From Rhizobium lentis (lineage in GTDB: Bacteria; Pseudomonadota; Alphaproteobacteria; Rhizobiales; Rhizobiaceae): a stretch of DNA of 64,000 bases. Below, piece by piece: positions 8,455 to 17,708 of this stretch. The position numbers were made by a program, and so were the translations under genes. The stretch covers positions 3,497,001 to 3,561,000 of the forward strand of contig NZ_CP071454.1 in assembly GCF_017352135.1 (NCBI RefSeq), in the 5' to 3' direction. The notes below the pieces were generated by a model. The model was not told where the DNA came from and ran no database searches. It worked only from the letters and a program-made list of their open reading frames with translations. Positions within the stretch are counted from its first letter, which is position 1. Each line of letters begins with the position of its first letter.

Positions 8455-8700
8455 ACGGTCGATGGCGGCAGCGTAAGCGTCGTTCCAAACGGACAGCCGC
8501 TTTGCCTCCGCGGTCACTAGTCGCGAATTCCGTCGTATCAGCAGAGCGCTCCGACAAAGGTCGTGGAACGCCCTTTCTTTTGTATATCCGGCACTGCGCG
8601 TTCAAGCAGTTTTATCACGCCGTTCTCAATTCCAAATTTTAAAAAAGCGCGTATATTGCAAGTGAGGTTGCAGTAACCATGCCTTGAGGGGTCGGGGACA

Positions 8701-9012
8701 ATGTGCTGGAATACATCATCGGCATTCACGCCGGTCGCGCTCGCTCTGCGCGGTCCGGCGACGCGTAAGATCGTCCGGACGCTGGGGGATGCGGCATATC
8801 TCCTGATCAACGACTGGCCTTCCGATGATGGCGAGGAATATGTCGCTGCCGTAAAAGCCTGCGTCGACGCAATTAGTGGAAAAATTGCCCCGGAACGGTT
8901 CCGGGAAGCGCTTTTGCGTGCGGCCGACGAAGCGGGTATCGCGGCTCTCACCGTCGTCCAGCCGGGAATAGGAGATCGGCGACCGGACCTGCACTCAGGC
9001 GCGCCAAGATAG
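8701..9012 (+). CDS. DUF982 family protein
   Basis: 103 residues with the DUF982 pattern: an N-terminal tryptophan then PVALALRGPATRKIVRTLGDAAYLLINDWP, a conserved YVAAVKACVDAISGK helix and a C-terminal FREALLRAADEAGI helix. Rhizobia carry many paralogues, often on plasmids; their function is unknown. A purine-rich GAGGGGTCGGGGAC stretch serves as ribosome-binding site. The upstream 8455-8700 is AT-rich near 8630-8660 and may hold the promoter. Confidence 0.85.
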   Translation: MCWNTSSAFTPVALALRGPATRKIVRTLGDAAYLLINDWPSDDGEEYVAAVKACVDAISGKIAPERFREALLRAADEAGIAALTVVQPGIGDRRPDLHSGAPR

Positions 9013-9219
9013 CCTGCAATTCAAGAGGCTGCTCGAGTCCACCGCTCTGGCAGGAGAATAGTCGCCGCCATGGCCACGCCGATACCTGCAATCCCTTTCC
9101 TTGCAGTCCGTCCGGCGGTAAGGAAATGGACCCCGGTGCCAGCGTCACGCGTGCGACGAGATAGAAAATTGCAAACGCGCCAGCCTATGCTGCGTACACT
9201 GATATCGGAGAGGTCCAGT

Positions 9220-9570
9220 ATGGCCGTGGCGAATTTCATCACCTTCAACATCGATGGCATCGAACCCGAGTTCGGCGCGCCGAAGCCTGAGCGGATCATC
9301 TTCGGCAATCCGCAATTTCGGACCTGGAATCTGGAGGAGGCCGAAGGCGGCCTCTATTCCGGCATCTGGGAGGCGACGTCAGGCAAGTGGCGGATCGTTT
9401 ACGAGGAGTGGGAATATTTCAGCCTGCTATCCGGTCATTCGATTGTCACGGAAGACGGTGGTGAGCCGGTTCATCTGAAGGCGGGCGACCGGATGATCCT
9501 CAGACCCGGCTTCAAGGGAACCTGGGAAGTCGTTGAAACGACTCGCAAGGACTACGTGATCAAGATTTGA
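9220..9570 (+). CDS. Cupin-domain protein (DUF861 type)
   Basis: 116 residues forming one cupin barrel: FGNPQFRTWNLEEAEGGLYSGIWEA, then KWRIVYEEWEYFSLLSGHSIVTEDGGEPVHLKAGDRMILRPGFKGTWEV. The pattern is that of the (S)-ureidoglycine/DUF861 cupins. The metal-ligand histidines of classical cupins are mostly replaced, so catalysis is not assured. The frame is open back to 9070, but the ATG at 9220 has GGAGAGG ahead of it and gives the family N-terminus. Confidence 0.85.
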   Translation: MAVANFITFNIDGIEPEFGAPKPERIIFGNPQFRTWNLEEAEGGLYSGIWEATSGKWRIVYEEWEYFSLLSGHSIVTEDGGEPVHLKAGDRMILRPGFKGTWEVVETTRKDYVIKI

Positions 9571-9800
9571 GCAGCTGCGGATCGGCTGCGACGATGTCGG
9601 GCCTGTCCCGGTTTGCGGCGACTATCGTCCGTCTTTCCTGAAATAGCGGCCCCTCTTTCCGGAATGGTCGGCATTTAATCAATTTCATTAACGGTGCATA
9701 TATCGTCACATGGTAGAGGTTATCTGCAGCGCATTGCGGACATGAAGTCTCCTGCCGTCACCATAGACATGGCCTTGCAGTTCATCTTTTCGGGATTGGC

Positions 9801-11927
9801 ATGTCGTCGAATCTTGCGGGTAGGCACGTTCGGACCCAAACGTCTTCCATCATAGCGACAACCGTTTTCTTCCTCGTCGTCGCGCTCGTGCTGACCGGCC
9901 TCATGGCGCATGTCGTCGCTGCGATGACCCGGTCGGCGAATGAAATCGACGATGCCAGGGCCAGTCGCGCCGCCCGTGCGTCAATCGCGGCCTTTGTCAG
10001 TCGTCTGAGCGCGACAACGACGGACAACGCCGTATGGGATGATGCCTATAAGTCGATCGCATCTCCCGGCGCTGCCGATTGGGCCTATGAGAACTGGGGC
10101 AAAACCAGCGAGGATTACCCACTCTATGACGGCGCGATTGTCGTCGGTCCCGACCGCTCCTCGATCGTCTCCGCCTATGCCAAAGGCAAACCCTTCCAGC
10201 CGAGCGTCTTTTTCGGCGATGCCTTTTACCACCAGATCAACACAGCTGCCGATTTCGGACAGACGCCGGTGGTCAATTTCGTCAAGACCGAAAAGGGCAT
10301 CGCGCTGATCGCGTCACAGGCAATCCAGCCTTATGAAGCGGAAGGCGAGCTCCCGAAGCTGAGCGTGCTGAGCTTCTACAAGGAATTCAATTCGGAAGTT
10401 CTCGGCACGCTTTCGAACGAACACGAACTCGCGGGGCTGCGCCTTTCAGCCGCCCCCCAGCCGGGCCTGCTGAACACACCGATCACGGATATGAGGGGTC
10501 GGGTCATCGGCCATCTCGTTTGGCCGAGCAAAGCGCCGGGAAGCACCGTGTTCCGACAGGTCTATCCCTATATTGCAGCCGCTATCGTCATCCTCGTGCT
10601 GTTCCTGGCCGGCGTTCTGCTGGTGGGCGCCTCCGAGGCGCGGCGCCTGCGCCAACTGGCGCAAGCAGCTATTTTCGAAGCGAACCATGATAGCCTGAGC
10701 GGCCTCTTGAACAGGCATGGTCTTCTCGCCCTGCTGGAAGAGCTGGAAGTCTCGGATTATTGCCCGCCTCGGCTCTATCTGGTCGATCTCGACGGTTTCA
10801 AGGCGGTGAACGATGCCTGGGGACATGCAGTGGGGGATGAGCTGATCCGGCTCGTGTCGAACGCGCTGATCGCCTGCCACCCCGACGTCGTAGCTGTGGC
10901 GCGGCTCGGAGGCGACGAATTCGCGCTGGTGCAGGTCGGAACCGCCGCGCGCGGAGAGATAGAAGAGACCATTCTTTCGCTGTTCGCCGAGCCCTTCAAA
11001 ATCGACGGTCGGACGATCGAAGTTGGCGCCAGTATCGGCGCTGCAACGCACGACCGAGACATGCCGCCTTTGGAGCTTCTCCGCAGGGCCGATATGGCGC
11101 TCTATCGCGCCAAGGAAAATGGCAGAGGCCGGGCGATCGAATACGATCCCGAACTCGATCGGGAGCGCCAAAGGATCGCCGAGCTGGAAAGTCTGTTGAA
11201 GAGCGCCATCGGCAATGGCACCATCGAAGCCGTCTTCCAACCCCTCGTCTCTGCGACGACTGGCGCTGTCACCGGTCTTGAAGCGTTGGCCCGCTGGCGG
11301 ACTGCGACAGGAAATGTCAGCCCGGAGATTTTCATTCCGCTTGCCGAACGATGCGGCCTCATCGATGCGCTCGGCAGCCATATGCTGAAAACATCGATCG
11401 AGCATGCCAAGAACTGGCCCGGTCTGGCACTGTCGGTCAACGTTTCGCCGGTCCAGCTCTGCAATCCGGAATTTGCCGCCGAAGTGATCTCGCTCCTGCA
11501 GGAACTCGATTTCGATCCGAGCCGCCTGACGTTGGAAATCACCGAAGGCGTCCTCATGACAAATCCGGATCAGGCCAGGCGGTCGATAGATCACCTCAAG
11601 CAGGTCGGTATCAAATTCGCGCTCGACGACTTCGGCTGCGGCTATGCAAGCATTGGCGCATTGCGGCAGTTTGGTTTTGATCGGATGAAGATCGACCGCT
11701 CGCTGGTCTCCGCTCTCGACCAGGCCTCGAATGGCGCCGATGTTCTCAAGGCGACCATCGCTCTGGCAACCGCCCTGCAGATTCCCGTCACAGCAGAAGG
11801 CATCGAGAATATCCGCCAGGCAGCGATCTTGCGGGAGGCCGGCTGCGATCAGCTGCAAGGCTATTTGATGGGAAAACCCATGTCGGCGCGCGACATATCC
11901 AGCAAACTTCAAGAACAGGCGGCGTAA
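9801..11927 (+). CDS. CHASE4-GGDEF-EAL cyclic-di-GMP protein
   Basis: 708 residues. A first membrane helix (~16-42) and a second (~252-276) bracket a periplasmic CHASE4-type sensor domain (NAVWDDAYKSI, DWAYENWGKTSEDYPLYDG). A GGDEF domain follows, with intact RLGGDEFAL near residue 370, then an EAL domain with intact GLEALARW near 494, LSVNVSPVQL, LEITEGVLM, DDFGCGYAS and KIDRSLV. Both diguanylate cyclase and phosphodiesterase sites therefore look competent. It would tune cyclic-di-GMP in response to an external signal. Monocistronic by context. Confidence 0.93.
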   Translation: MSSNLAGRHVRTQTSSIIATTVFFLVVALVLTGLMAHVVAAMTRSANEIDDARASRAARASIAAFVSRLSATTTDNAVWDDAYKSIASPGAADWAYENWGKTSEDYPLYDGAIVVGPDRSSIVSAYAKGKPFQPSVFFGDAFYHQINTAADFGQTPVVNFVKTEKGIALIASQAIQPYEAEGELPKLSVLSFYKEFNSEVLGTLSNEHELAGLRLSAAPQPGLLNTPITDMRGRVIGHLVWPSKAPGSTVFRQVYPYIAAAIVILVLFLAGVLLVGASEARRLRQLAQAAIFEANHDSLSGLLNRHGLLALLEELEVSDYCPPRLYLVDLDGFKAVNDAWGHAVGDELIRLVSNALIACHPDVVAVARLGGDEFALVQVGTAARGEIEETILSLFAEPFKIDGRTIEVGASIGAATHDRDMPPLELLRRADMALYRAKENGRGRAIEYDPELDRERQRIAELESLLKSAIGNGTIEAVFQPLVSATTGAVTGLEALARWRTATGNVSPEIFIPLAERCGLIDALGSHMLKTSIEHAKNWPGLALSVNVSPVQLCNPEFAAEVISLLQELDFDPSRLTLEITEGVLMTNPDQARRSIDHLKQVGIKFALDDFGCGYASIGALRQFGFDRMKIDRSLVSALDQASNGADVLKATIALATALQIPVTAEGIENIRQAAILREAGCDQLQGYLMGKPMSARDISSKLQEQAA

Positions 11928-12050
11928 AGCAGCGGGATTGCCGCATTACGCTGCGTCGGGGCTTCCGCTGAGATTTACCAGCCGCCGAAGGTCAAATGGG
12001 CTGAAGACGACATCACCCGACGTTACAGCTGACCCGCGATCCCGAACGCA

Positions 12051-13295
12051 TCACCATCGAAGATCCAGCCGGTCGAGCCCGTGGAAATGATAGACATCCT
12101 TGACGACAGGTGTCTTCGCCAGCGCGAGGCCGGCAAGCCGTTCGAACAGGATCGGCAGCACGACGTTGAGCTCCAGCCGGGCCAGCGGCGCGCCGATGCA
12201 GAAATGGATGCCGGCCCCGAAAGAGAGGTTTGGCGCCTCGTTGCGGTCGGGCTGGAAGGCGAGGGGATCGGTGAATTTCGCCGGATCGAGATTGGCGGCG
12301 GCGAGGATAAGGCTCACCTTGTCGCCGCGCTTCAAGGAGACACCGTCGATCTCCGCGGGCTCGAGCGCCCAGCGCTGGAAGATGTGGACGGGCGCGCAGA
12401 TGCGCAGCGTCTCCTCGACGGTACGCTCCGTCGCGGCTTCATCGTGAAAGAGGTCGGCCGGATCGCAACCGCTGTCGAGAATGGTGCGCACGGAATTGCC
12501 GATCTGGTGCACGGTCGCCTCATGGCCGGCATTAAGCAGGACGATCGTCGTCGAGATGAGCTCCTCCTCGGTGAGATACTGGCCCTTGTGCTCGGTGTGG
12601 ATCATGTGAGTCAGCAGGTCGTCGCGCGGCTCAGCTCTGCGTTCCGCGATCACCGTCCGCACATAATCGGAAAATTCCCTGGCCGCCCGTTCGGCCTCTT
12701 CTTCCTGTTGGCGGGTGCGGCCAAACATGTACATGCGGACATAGGCGTGCGACCAGGCGAGCAACTGCGGCCCCATCTCCTCGGGGATGCCGATCATGCG
12801 GGCAATCATGGTCACCGGGATGACGTCGGCAAAGGCCGAGAGCAACTCGACTTCGCGCTTGCCGGCGAAGCTGTCGATCAGCCGGTTGGCAAGCGCAGCA
12901 AGATCAGGTTTCATCTTCTCGACATGGCGCGAGACGAAGGCGCGGTTGACGAGCGTGCGCAGCCGCGTGTGTTCCGGCGGTTCGAGCTCGAGCAGGGAGT
13001 AGCGTTCCGAGAGATCGAAACGTTCAAGATGCGGCATTGGCTCGGCAAGGCCGAGCTCCTCGCGGCTGGCGATATGCAGGATCTGCCGGCCGAAGCGGCG
13101 GTCGCGCAGCAGCCCGTTCACATGGTCGTAGCCAGTGAAGAACCACTGTTTCTGCTCGGTCCAGTAGAAGGTCGGGCAGTGGGCATGAAGCGCCGCATAG
13201 ACTGCATTCGGATTGCCGTAGAAGGCCGGATTGCGGGCATCCAGCGACACATGTCGGCTGGCGCGGTCGATCGAAAGAAAGGGCGGTATCGTCAT
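12051..13295 (-). CDS. Cytochrome P450
   Basis: 414 residues with P450 landmarks: I-helix LLNAGHEATVHQIGN (oxygen-activating Thr present), K-helix EETLRICAP, the haem loop FGAGIHFCIGAPLARLE with its Cys ligand, and FQPDRNEAPN ahead of it. It is a soluble bacterial class that needs ferredoxin partners; none is encoded nearby. The frame is open to a TTG at 13358, but the ATG at 13295 (MTIPPFLSIDRAS) is the better start. It lies 146 bp downstream of the diguanylate cyclase gene on the same strand. The substrate is unknown. Confidence 0.92.
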   Translation of the reverse strand: MTIPPFLSIDRASRHVSLDARNPAFYGNPNAVYAALHAHCPTFYWTEQKQWFFTGYDHVNGLLRDRRFGRQILHIASREELGLAEPMPHLERFDLSERYSLLELEPPEHTRLRTLVNRAFVSRHVEKMKPDLAALANRLIDSFAGKREVELLSAFADVIPVTMIARMIGIPEEMGPQLLAWSHAYVRMYMFGRTRQQEEEAERAAREFSDYVRTVIAERRAEPRDDLLTHMIHTEHKGQYLTEEELISTTIVLLNAGHEATVHQIGNSVRTILDSGCDPADLFHDEAATERTVEETLRICAPVHIFQRWALEPAEIDGVSLKRGDKVSLILAAANLDPAKFTDPLAFQPDRNEAPNLSFGAGIHFCIGAPLARLELNVVLPILFERLAGLALAKTPVVKDVYHFHGLDRLDLRW

Positions 13296-13441
13296 CCGTT
13301 GAGGCTTAACGGATTTGCCCGCCCTCGAAAAGATGCGCGTGAGGAGAGCCGGCGGCAAACGAGGCGCGCCCGATCGGACGCGCTGACCACATTAAGATCC
13401 GCGTCTAAGCCTGCGGATTGACTCAGTTTTCGGGCTTGCGG

Positions 13442-14788
13442 TTAGCCGGCCCGCGACAGCGCGCCCATGCGTCGCAACGCCTCGACCTGGTCGTCGACCG
13501 TCGGCACGAGTTCGCCGGCGGTGGTGCTCGGCGTGGCCGGCGCGGGCGCCGCCGCTTCCGCCTCACCGAAGGTGACCGTGCAATTGCGGCCGGCGGCCTT
13601 GGCCGCATAGAGCGCCCGATCGGCGGCCGAGATCAGCTTGTCGATATTGGCTTCGATCGAGGAGGCGAGGGCAATGCCGATACTGACCGTGACCGGAACG
13701 ATCGCGTCGCCGGTGCTGACCGGAAGGCGGCAGAATTCGGTGCGGATCGCTTCGGCCACCGCCTCGGCTTCCGTCTGGTCCGCGACAGCCGCGAAGGCGG
13801 CGAATTCCTCGCCGCCCATGCGGCCGAAGATGTTGTTTGGGATATACTGGCGGGCCATGTGCGCGAAGTCGGTTAGCACGGCGTCGCCGGACTGGTGGCC
13901 GAAGCGATCGTTGACACGCTTGAAATGGTCGAGGTCGAAAAGGAATACCGCGACCTGCCGCTGTTCCCCATGGGCTCTCTCCTGGATGGATTCGAAATAG
14001 CCGAGCAGGCCGCGGCGGTTGAGCACGCCGGTGAGCGAATCGGTCAACGTCATTGCACGCAGATGCCGTTCGGAGCGCTCCATGACCAGTTTGCAGGTGA
14101 GCGCGAAGGCTATCGTCAGCAGGAAGGCGCTTGCCATGGCCGAGACGCCGCCGAGATTGGTCGCCTCGATATCGCTTGGCAGCGTCACCGCCATCGTCAG
14201 CGCCGAGCCGAAACAGAGGCAGCCCTGGATGACGAACACGCCCATCAGCTTGATGCGGGTGCGCTCGCGGCGCATGTCGCCGGCGGCGACCGCCATGGCC
14301 AGTGCCGTGGCACCGGTCGCCGAAGCGAGATTGTAGAGCACGACGCGGTTTGAATAATCGGTGTTGACCCAGGGCAGAAAGACCCCGGCCAGCCAAATTG
14401 CCGGCGGCAGCAGCGCCCACCATTCGATCTTCTTGCGGTCGAGTGCGAGAAAGCCTGCCACCCAGGCGCTCTGGCCGAGCAGGGCGATGGCATTGCCCGC
14501 CTCGATGGAAAACAGGCTGGGGATTTCGCCGCGCAATGAGATCATCGCAAAGCCGATGCCGGTCAGCAGGAAGCCGAGGCCCCAATAGAGATAGGCTTCG
14601 TTCCTGACGTTGTGGCGCCAGGCGACGAACAGCACCAAAGCGAGCGTCATGGCCTCCGAACACCAGATGGCGAGACCTGTAGCGATATTGAACACGGCAG
14701 CAACCCCTTGCCCGTCGGCCTTGTCTGTTGGCCTCGCATCCTTGCCGAGGAAGCTCGCCACTTCCTTAATGCCGTTGCACTGCGGCAT
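13442..14788 (-). CDS. Membrane-bound diguanylate cyclase (GGDEF)
   Basis: 448 residues. The N-terminal ~210 residues hold about six hydrophobic helices with no recognised sensor domain name. A GGDEF domain follows, with FLFDLDHFKRVNDRFGH and an intact GGEEF active site at residues 325-329. The C-terminal ~40 residues are Ala/Pro-rich and probably disordered. It makes cyclic-di-GMP; no EAL domain is present. No inhibitory-site RxxD is seen directly before GGEEF. Confidence 0.9.
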   Translation of the reverse strand: MPQCNGIKEVASFLGKDARPTDKADGQGVAAVFNIATGLAIWCSEAMTLALVLFVAWRHNVRNEAYLYWGLGFLLTGIGFAMISLRGEIPSLFSIEAGNAIALLGQSAWVAGFLALDRKKIEWWALLPPAIWLAGVFLPWVNTDYSNRVVLYNLASATGATALAMAVAAGDMRRERTRIKLMGVFVIQGCLCFGSALTMAVTLPSDIEATNLGGVSAMASAFLLTIAFALTCKLVMERSERHLRAMTLTDSLTGVLNRRGLLGYFESIQERAHGEQRQVAVFLFDLDHFKRVNDRFGHQSGDAVLTDFAHMARQYIPNNIFGRMGGEEFAAFAAVADQTEAEAVAEAIRTEFCRLPVSTGDAIVPVTVSIGIALASSIEANIDKLISAADRALYAAKAAGRNCTVTFGEAEAAAPAPATPSTTAGELVPTVDDQVEALRRMGALSRAG

Positions 14789-15095
14789 GATTTTCGACCG
14801 GTATCTGGTGGTAGGCTTTCCGTTGGGTAAACGTGTGTGAGCACTGCCGAATGGAGTAATCTTTCCTTCATACTGCCACAGAGAAAAGTCGGGGGAGAGG
14901 GGGGCGAGGCCTCGCGGTCAACAGGCGTTTGCGGGAAAGAGGCTGCCGGTGCCGAAAGCTTCGCCGCCTTGCCCCGCCTTCTTAACGTTATCCCAATGCG
15001 TGTCTTGAAGAGGAGGGCAGGGACACTCTATGTAGGGATAAGACATTTTCTTTGATTCCCGGCGCATGCCGGCATGACGTTGACAAAGGACGCAC
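14789..15095. other. Intergenic region upstream of clpP
   Basis: 307 bp between a leftward cyclase gene and clpP. I see the candidate heat-shock promoter entered separately and a purine-rich stretch at 14880-14940, but no gene or terminator. Confidence 0.5.
15004..15036 (+). promoter_or_regulatory. Candidate sigma-32 (RpoH) promoter of clpP
   Basis: CTTGAA (15004-15009), then after ~17 bp TCTATGTAGG (15027-15036). This resembles the alphaproteobacterial RpoH pattern (CTTG, ~17-19 bp, CYTATNTNNG) with one mismatch. ClpP is an RpoH target in many proteobacteria. Assigned by eye. Confidence 0.45.
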
Positions 15096-15725
15096 ATGAG
15101 AAACCCAGTTGATACCGCAATGGCCCTCGTGCCGATGGTCGTGGAACAGACCAACCGCGGTGAACGCTCCTACGACATCTATTCCCGCCTGTTGAAGGAA
15201 CGCATCATCTTCCTGACGGGCGCTGTCGAGGATCACATGGCGACGCTCGTCTGCGCCCAGCTTCTCTTCCTCGAGGCGGAAAACCCGAAGAAGGAAATCG
15301 CTCTCTACATCAATTCTCCCGGTGGCGTCGTCACCGCCGGCATGGCGATCTACGACACGATGCAGTTCATCAAGCCTGCGGTTTCGACGCTCTGCATCGG
15401 CCAGGCCGCGTCCATGGGCTCGCTGCTCTTGGCCGCCGGCCACAAGGACATGCGCTTCGCCACGCCGAATTCCCGCATCATGGTTCACCAGCCTTCGGGC
15501 GGCTTCCAGGGCCAGGCTTCGGACATCGAGCGCCACGCCCGCGACATCCTCAAGATGAAGCGCCGCCTGAACGAGGTTTACGTCAAGCACACCGGCCGGA
15601 CCTACGAGGAAGTTGAAAAAACGCTTGATCGTGACCATTTCATGGATGCGGACGAGGCCCAGGGCTGGGGCGTGATCGACAAGGTTCTGACCTCGCGTCT
15701 CGAGATGGAAGGCGAGCAGGCCTAG
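15096..15725 (+). CDS. clpP: ATP-dependent Clp protease proteolytic subunit
   Basis: 209 residues, the full family length, with the Ser-His-Asp triad: Ser in [10 protein letters not shown] (~106), His in [10 protein letters not shown] (~131) and Asp in the [13 protein letters not shown] helix. ClpP forms a two-ring 14-subunit chamber that degrades proteins threaded by ClpX or ClpA. The first ~12 residues are a processed or flexible N-terminus. clpX follows 302 bp downstream. Rhizobia have several clpP copies; this is the one beside clpX. Confidence 0.97.
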   Translation: MRNPVDTAMALVPMVVEQTNRGERSYDIYSRLLKERIIFLTGAVEDHMATLVCAQLLFLEAENPKKEIALYINSPGGVVTAGMAIYDTMQFIKPAVSTLCIGQAASMGSLLLAAGHKDMRFATPNSRIMVHQPSGGFQGQASDIERHARDILKMKRRLNEVYVKHTGRTYEEVEKTLDRDHFMDADEAQGWGVIDKVLTSRLEMEGEQA

Positions 15726-16027
15726 TAATTAATTGGGATGGTGTTTTTGCCGCCACAGTTCTATCTCATTTGTGATCGAACAAGGCTTTCATCCGGCGAC
15801 GAAGACGCTAATAGTAACTATTAATGCTATGTTGAATTTTTATGACATAGCATTTGGCATTCGAAGGGGAATTCGTTGCCGCCGGAACCTGGACATGGTT
15901 GATTGGGACCGGTTCGTAGCCCCTGAAGCCCTTCTCGGCAAGGGCTCCCTAAACGGAGTACCGCCAGGAGCTGATAGAGTGGACCGCGATTTCGCCTTGA
16001 AATGCGGCGTGCTGGAAGGAAAGTGAT
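15726..16027. other. clpP-clpX intergenic region with stacked dyads
   Basis: 302 bp with two perfect symmetries side by side. TAATAGT-A-ACTATTA is at 15809-15823. AATGCTATGT (15823-15832) pairs with ACATAGCATT (15845-15854) around a 12-nt AT-rich centre. No T-run follows the second, so it is not an intrinsic terminator. I infer an operator or RNA hairpin governing clpX. The remainder to 16027 shows no gene. Confidence 0.5.
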
Positions 16028-17305
16028 ATGAGCAAGGTCAGCGGCAGCAACGGCGGCGACTCCAAGAACACCCTCTATTGTTCGTTCTGCGGAAAGAGCC
16101 AGCACGAAGTCCGGAAACTGATTGCCGGACCGACCGTCTTCATCTGCGATGAATGCGTCGAATTGTGCATGGACATTATCCGCGAGGAGAATAAGTCCTC
16201 GATGGTCAAGTCCCGCGACGGCGTCCCGACGCCTCAGGACATCATCAAGGTCCTCGACGAATATGTCATCGGCCAGCGGCAGGCGAAGAAGATCCTGTCG
16301 GTCGCCGTTCACAACCATTACAAGCGCCTGGCGCACGCCTCCAAGAACGGCGAAGTCGAGTTGGCGAAGTCGAACATCATGCTGGTCGGCCCGACCGGCT
16401 GCGGCAAGACCTATCTTGCCCAGACGCTCGCCCGCATCATCGACGTCCCCTTCACCATGGCGGATGCGACGACGCTGACCGAGGCCGGTTATGTCGGCGA
16501 GGATGTCGAGAACATCATCTTGAAGCTCCTGCAGGCCGCCGACTACAATGTCGAGCGTGCGCAGCGCGGCATTGTCTATATCGACGAAGTCGACAAGATC
16601 TCGCGCAAGTCCGACAATCCGTCGATCACCCGCGACGTTTCGGGCGAGGGCGTCCAGCAGGCGCTCTTGAAGATCATGGAAGGCACGGTGGCTTCCGTGC
16701 CGCCGCAGGGCGGCCGCAAGCATCCGCAGCAGGAGTTCCTGCAGGTCGACACGACGAACATCCTGTTCATCTGCGGTGGCGCCTTCGCCGGCCTCGACAA
16801 GATCATCTCCGCCCGTGGCGAGAAGACTTCGATCGGCTTCGGCGCGACCGTGAAGGCCCAGGACGACCGCCGAGTCGGCGAAGTCCTGCGTGAACTGGAG
16901 CCGGAAGACCTGGTCAAGTTCGGCCTCATCCCCGAGTTCATCGGTCGTCTGCCGGTTCTGGCGACGCTCGAGGATCTCGACGAGGACGCGCTGATCCAGA
17001 TCCTGTCCGAGCCGAAGAACGCGCTGATCAAGCAGTATCAGCGCCTGTTCGAGATGGAAGATGTGGAACTGACCTTCCACGAGGATGCCCTGCGCGAAAT
17101 CGCCCGCAAGGCGATCGTGCGCAAGACCGGCGCCCGCGGCCTGCGCTCGATCATGGAGAAAATCCTGCTCGATACGATGTTCGAACTGCCGACGCTGGAA
17201 GGCGTGCGCGAGGTCGTCATTTCGGAGGAAGTGGTGCGCGGTTCGGCCCGTCCGCTCTACATCTATGCCGATCGTCAGGAAGAAAAAGCCAACGCATCCG
17301 CGTAG
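16028..17305 (+). CDS. clpX: Clp protease ATP-binding subunit ClpX
   Basis: 425 residues. The N-terminal zinc-binding domain has CSFCGK and [10 protein letters not shown] (four Cys). The AAA+ module has Walker [13 protein letters not shown] (~121), Walker [12 protein letters not shown], the pore loop region (YVGED) and the sensor-2 GARGLRS. ClpX unfolds tagged substrates and feeds ClpP; in alphaproteobacteria ClpXP also degrades cell-cycle regulators. It is followed by a strong intrinsic terminator. Confidence 0.98.
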
Positions 17306-17331
17306 TCTCTTGGTTTTCGCACCATTATTTT

Positions 17332-17362
17332 AAGGGGCTTGCCTTCGGCAGGCCCCTTTCTA
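17332..17362 (+). terminator. Rho-independent terminator of clpX
   Basis: AAGGGGCTTGCC-TTC-GGCAGGCCCCTT with one G-T pair is followed by TCTATTT, 26 bp after the clpX stop. Confidence 0.85.
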
Positions 17363-17708
17363 TTTGAAAAACCGTACGAGGCGCTGTTAATATTTTGCCG
17401 GTGGGGACCGGAATTGCCTTTGCCGATGTTGCGCAAGGGGCGGTGCTTGGTAAAGATGCAGCGATTCCGTAAGCCTATTGCTGGCGTTGTATTTTAGCCG
17501 GGTCGGAAGTGGTAAGCGCCGGTCCAGCCACGCGCATCATAGTGTTGGCGTTCCGTTGTAATAAAGCTGTCACATCCGGGGAACGCGGGCGTTAGCGTGG
17601 CTTGAAAAGTGTAGTCAGAACCTCCACTTGTAGGCCAAGTGAGAGTGCCGGCCGGTCCCAAGCGGCCGTGCAGAGAGCCCGGTAACGGGACGATGGAAAG
17701 GACAAAAA
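17363..17708. other. Intergenic region upstream of lon with candidate heat-shock promoter
   Basis: 346 bp. CTTGAAAAG (17601-17609) is followed by CCTCCACTTGTAGG (17621-17634), which could be an RpoH promoter; Lon is heat-inducible in proteobacteria. The ribosome-binding site AAAGGAC lies just before the lon ATG. I see no other gene or RNA. Confidence 0.4.
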
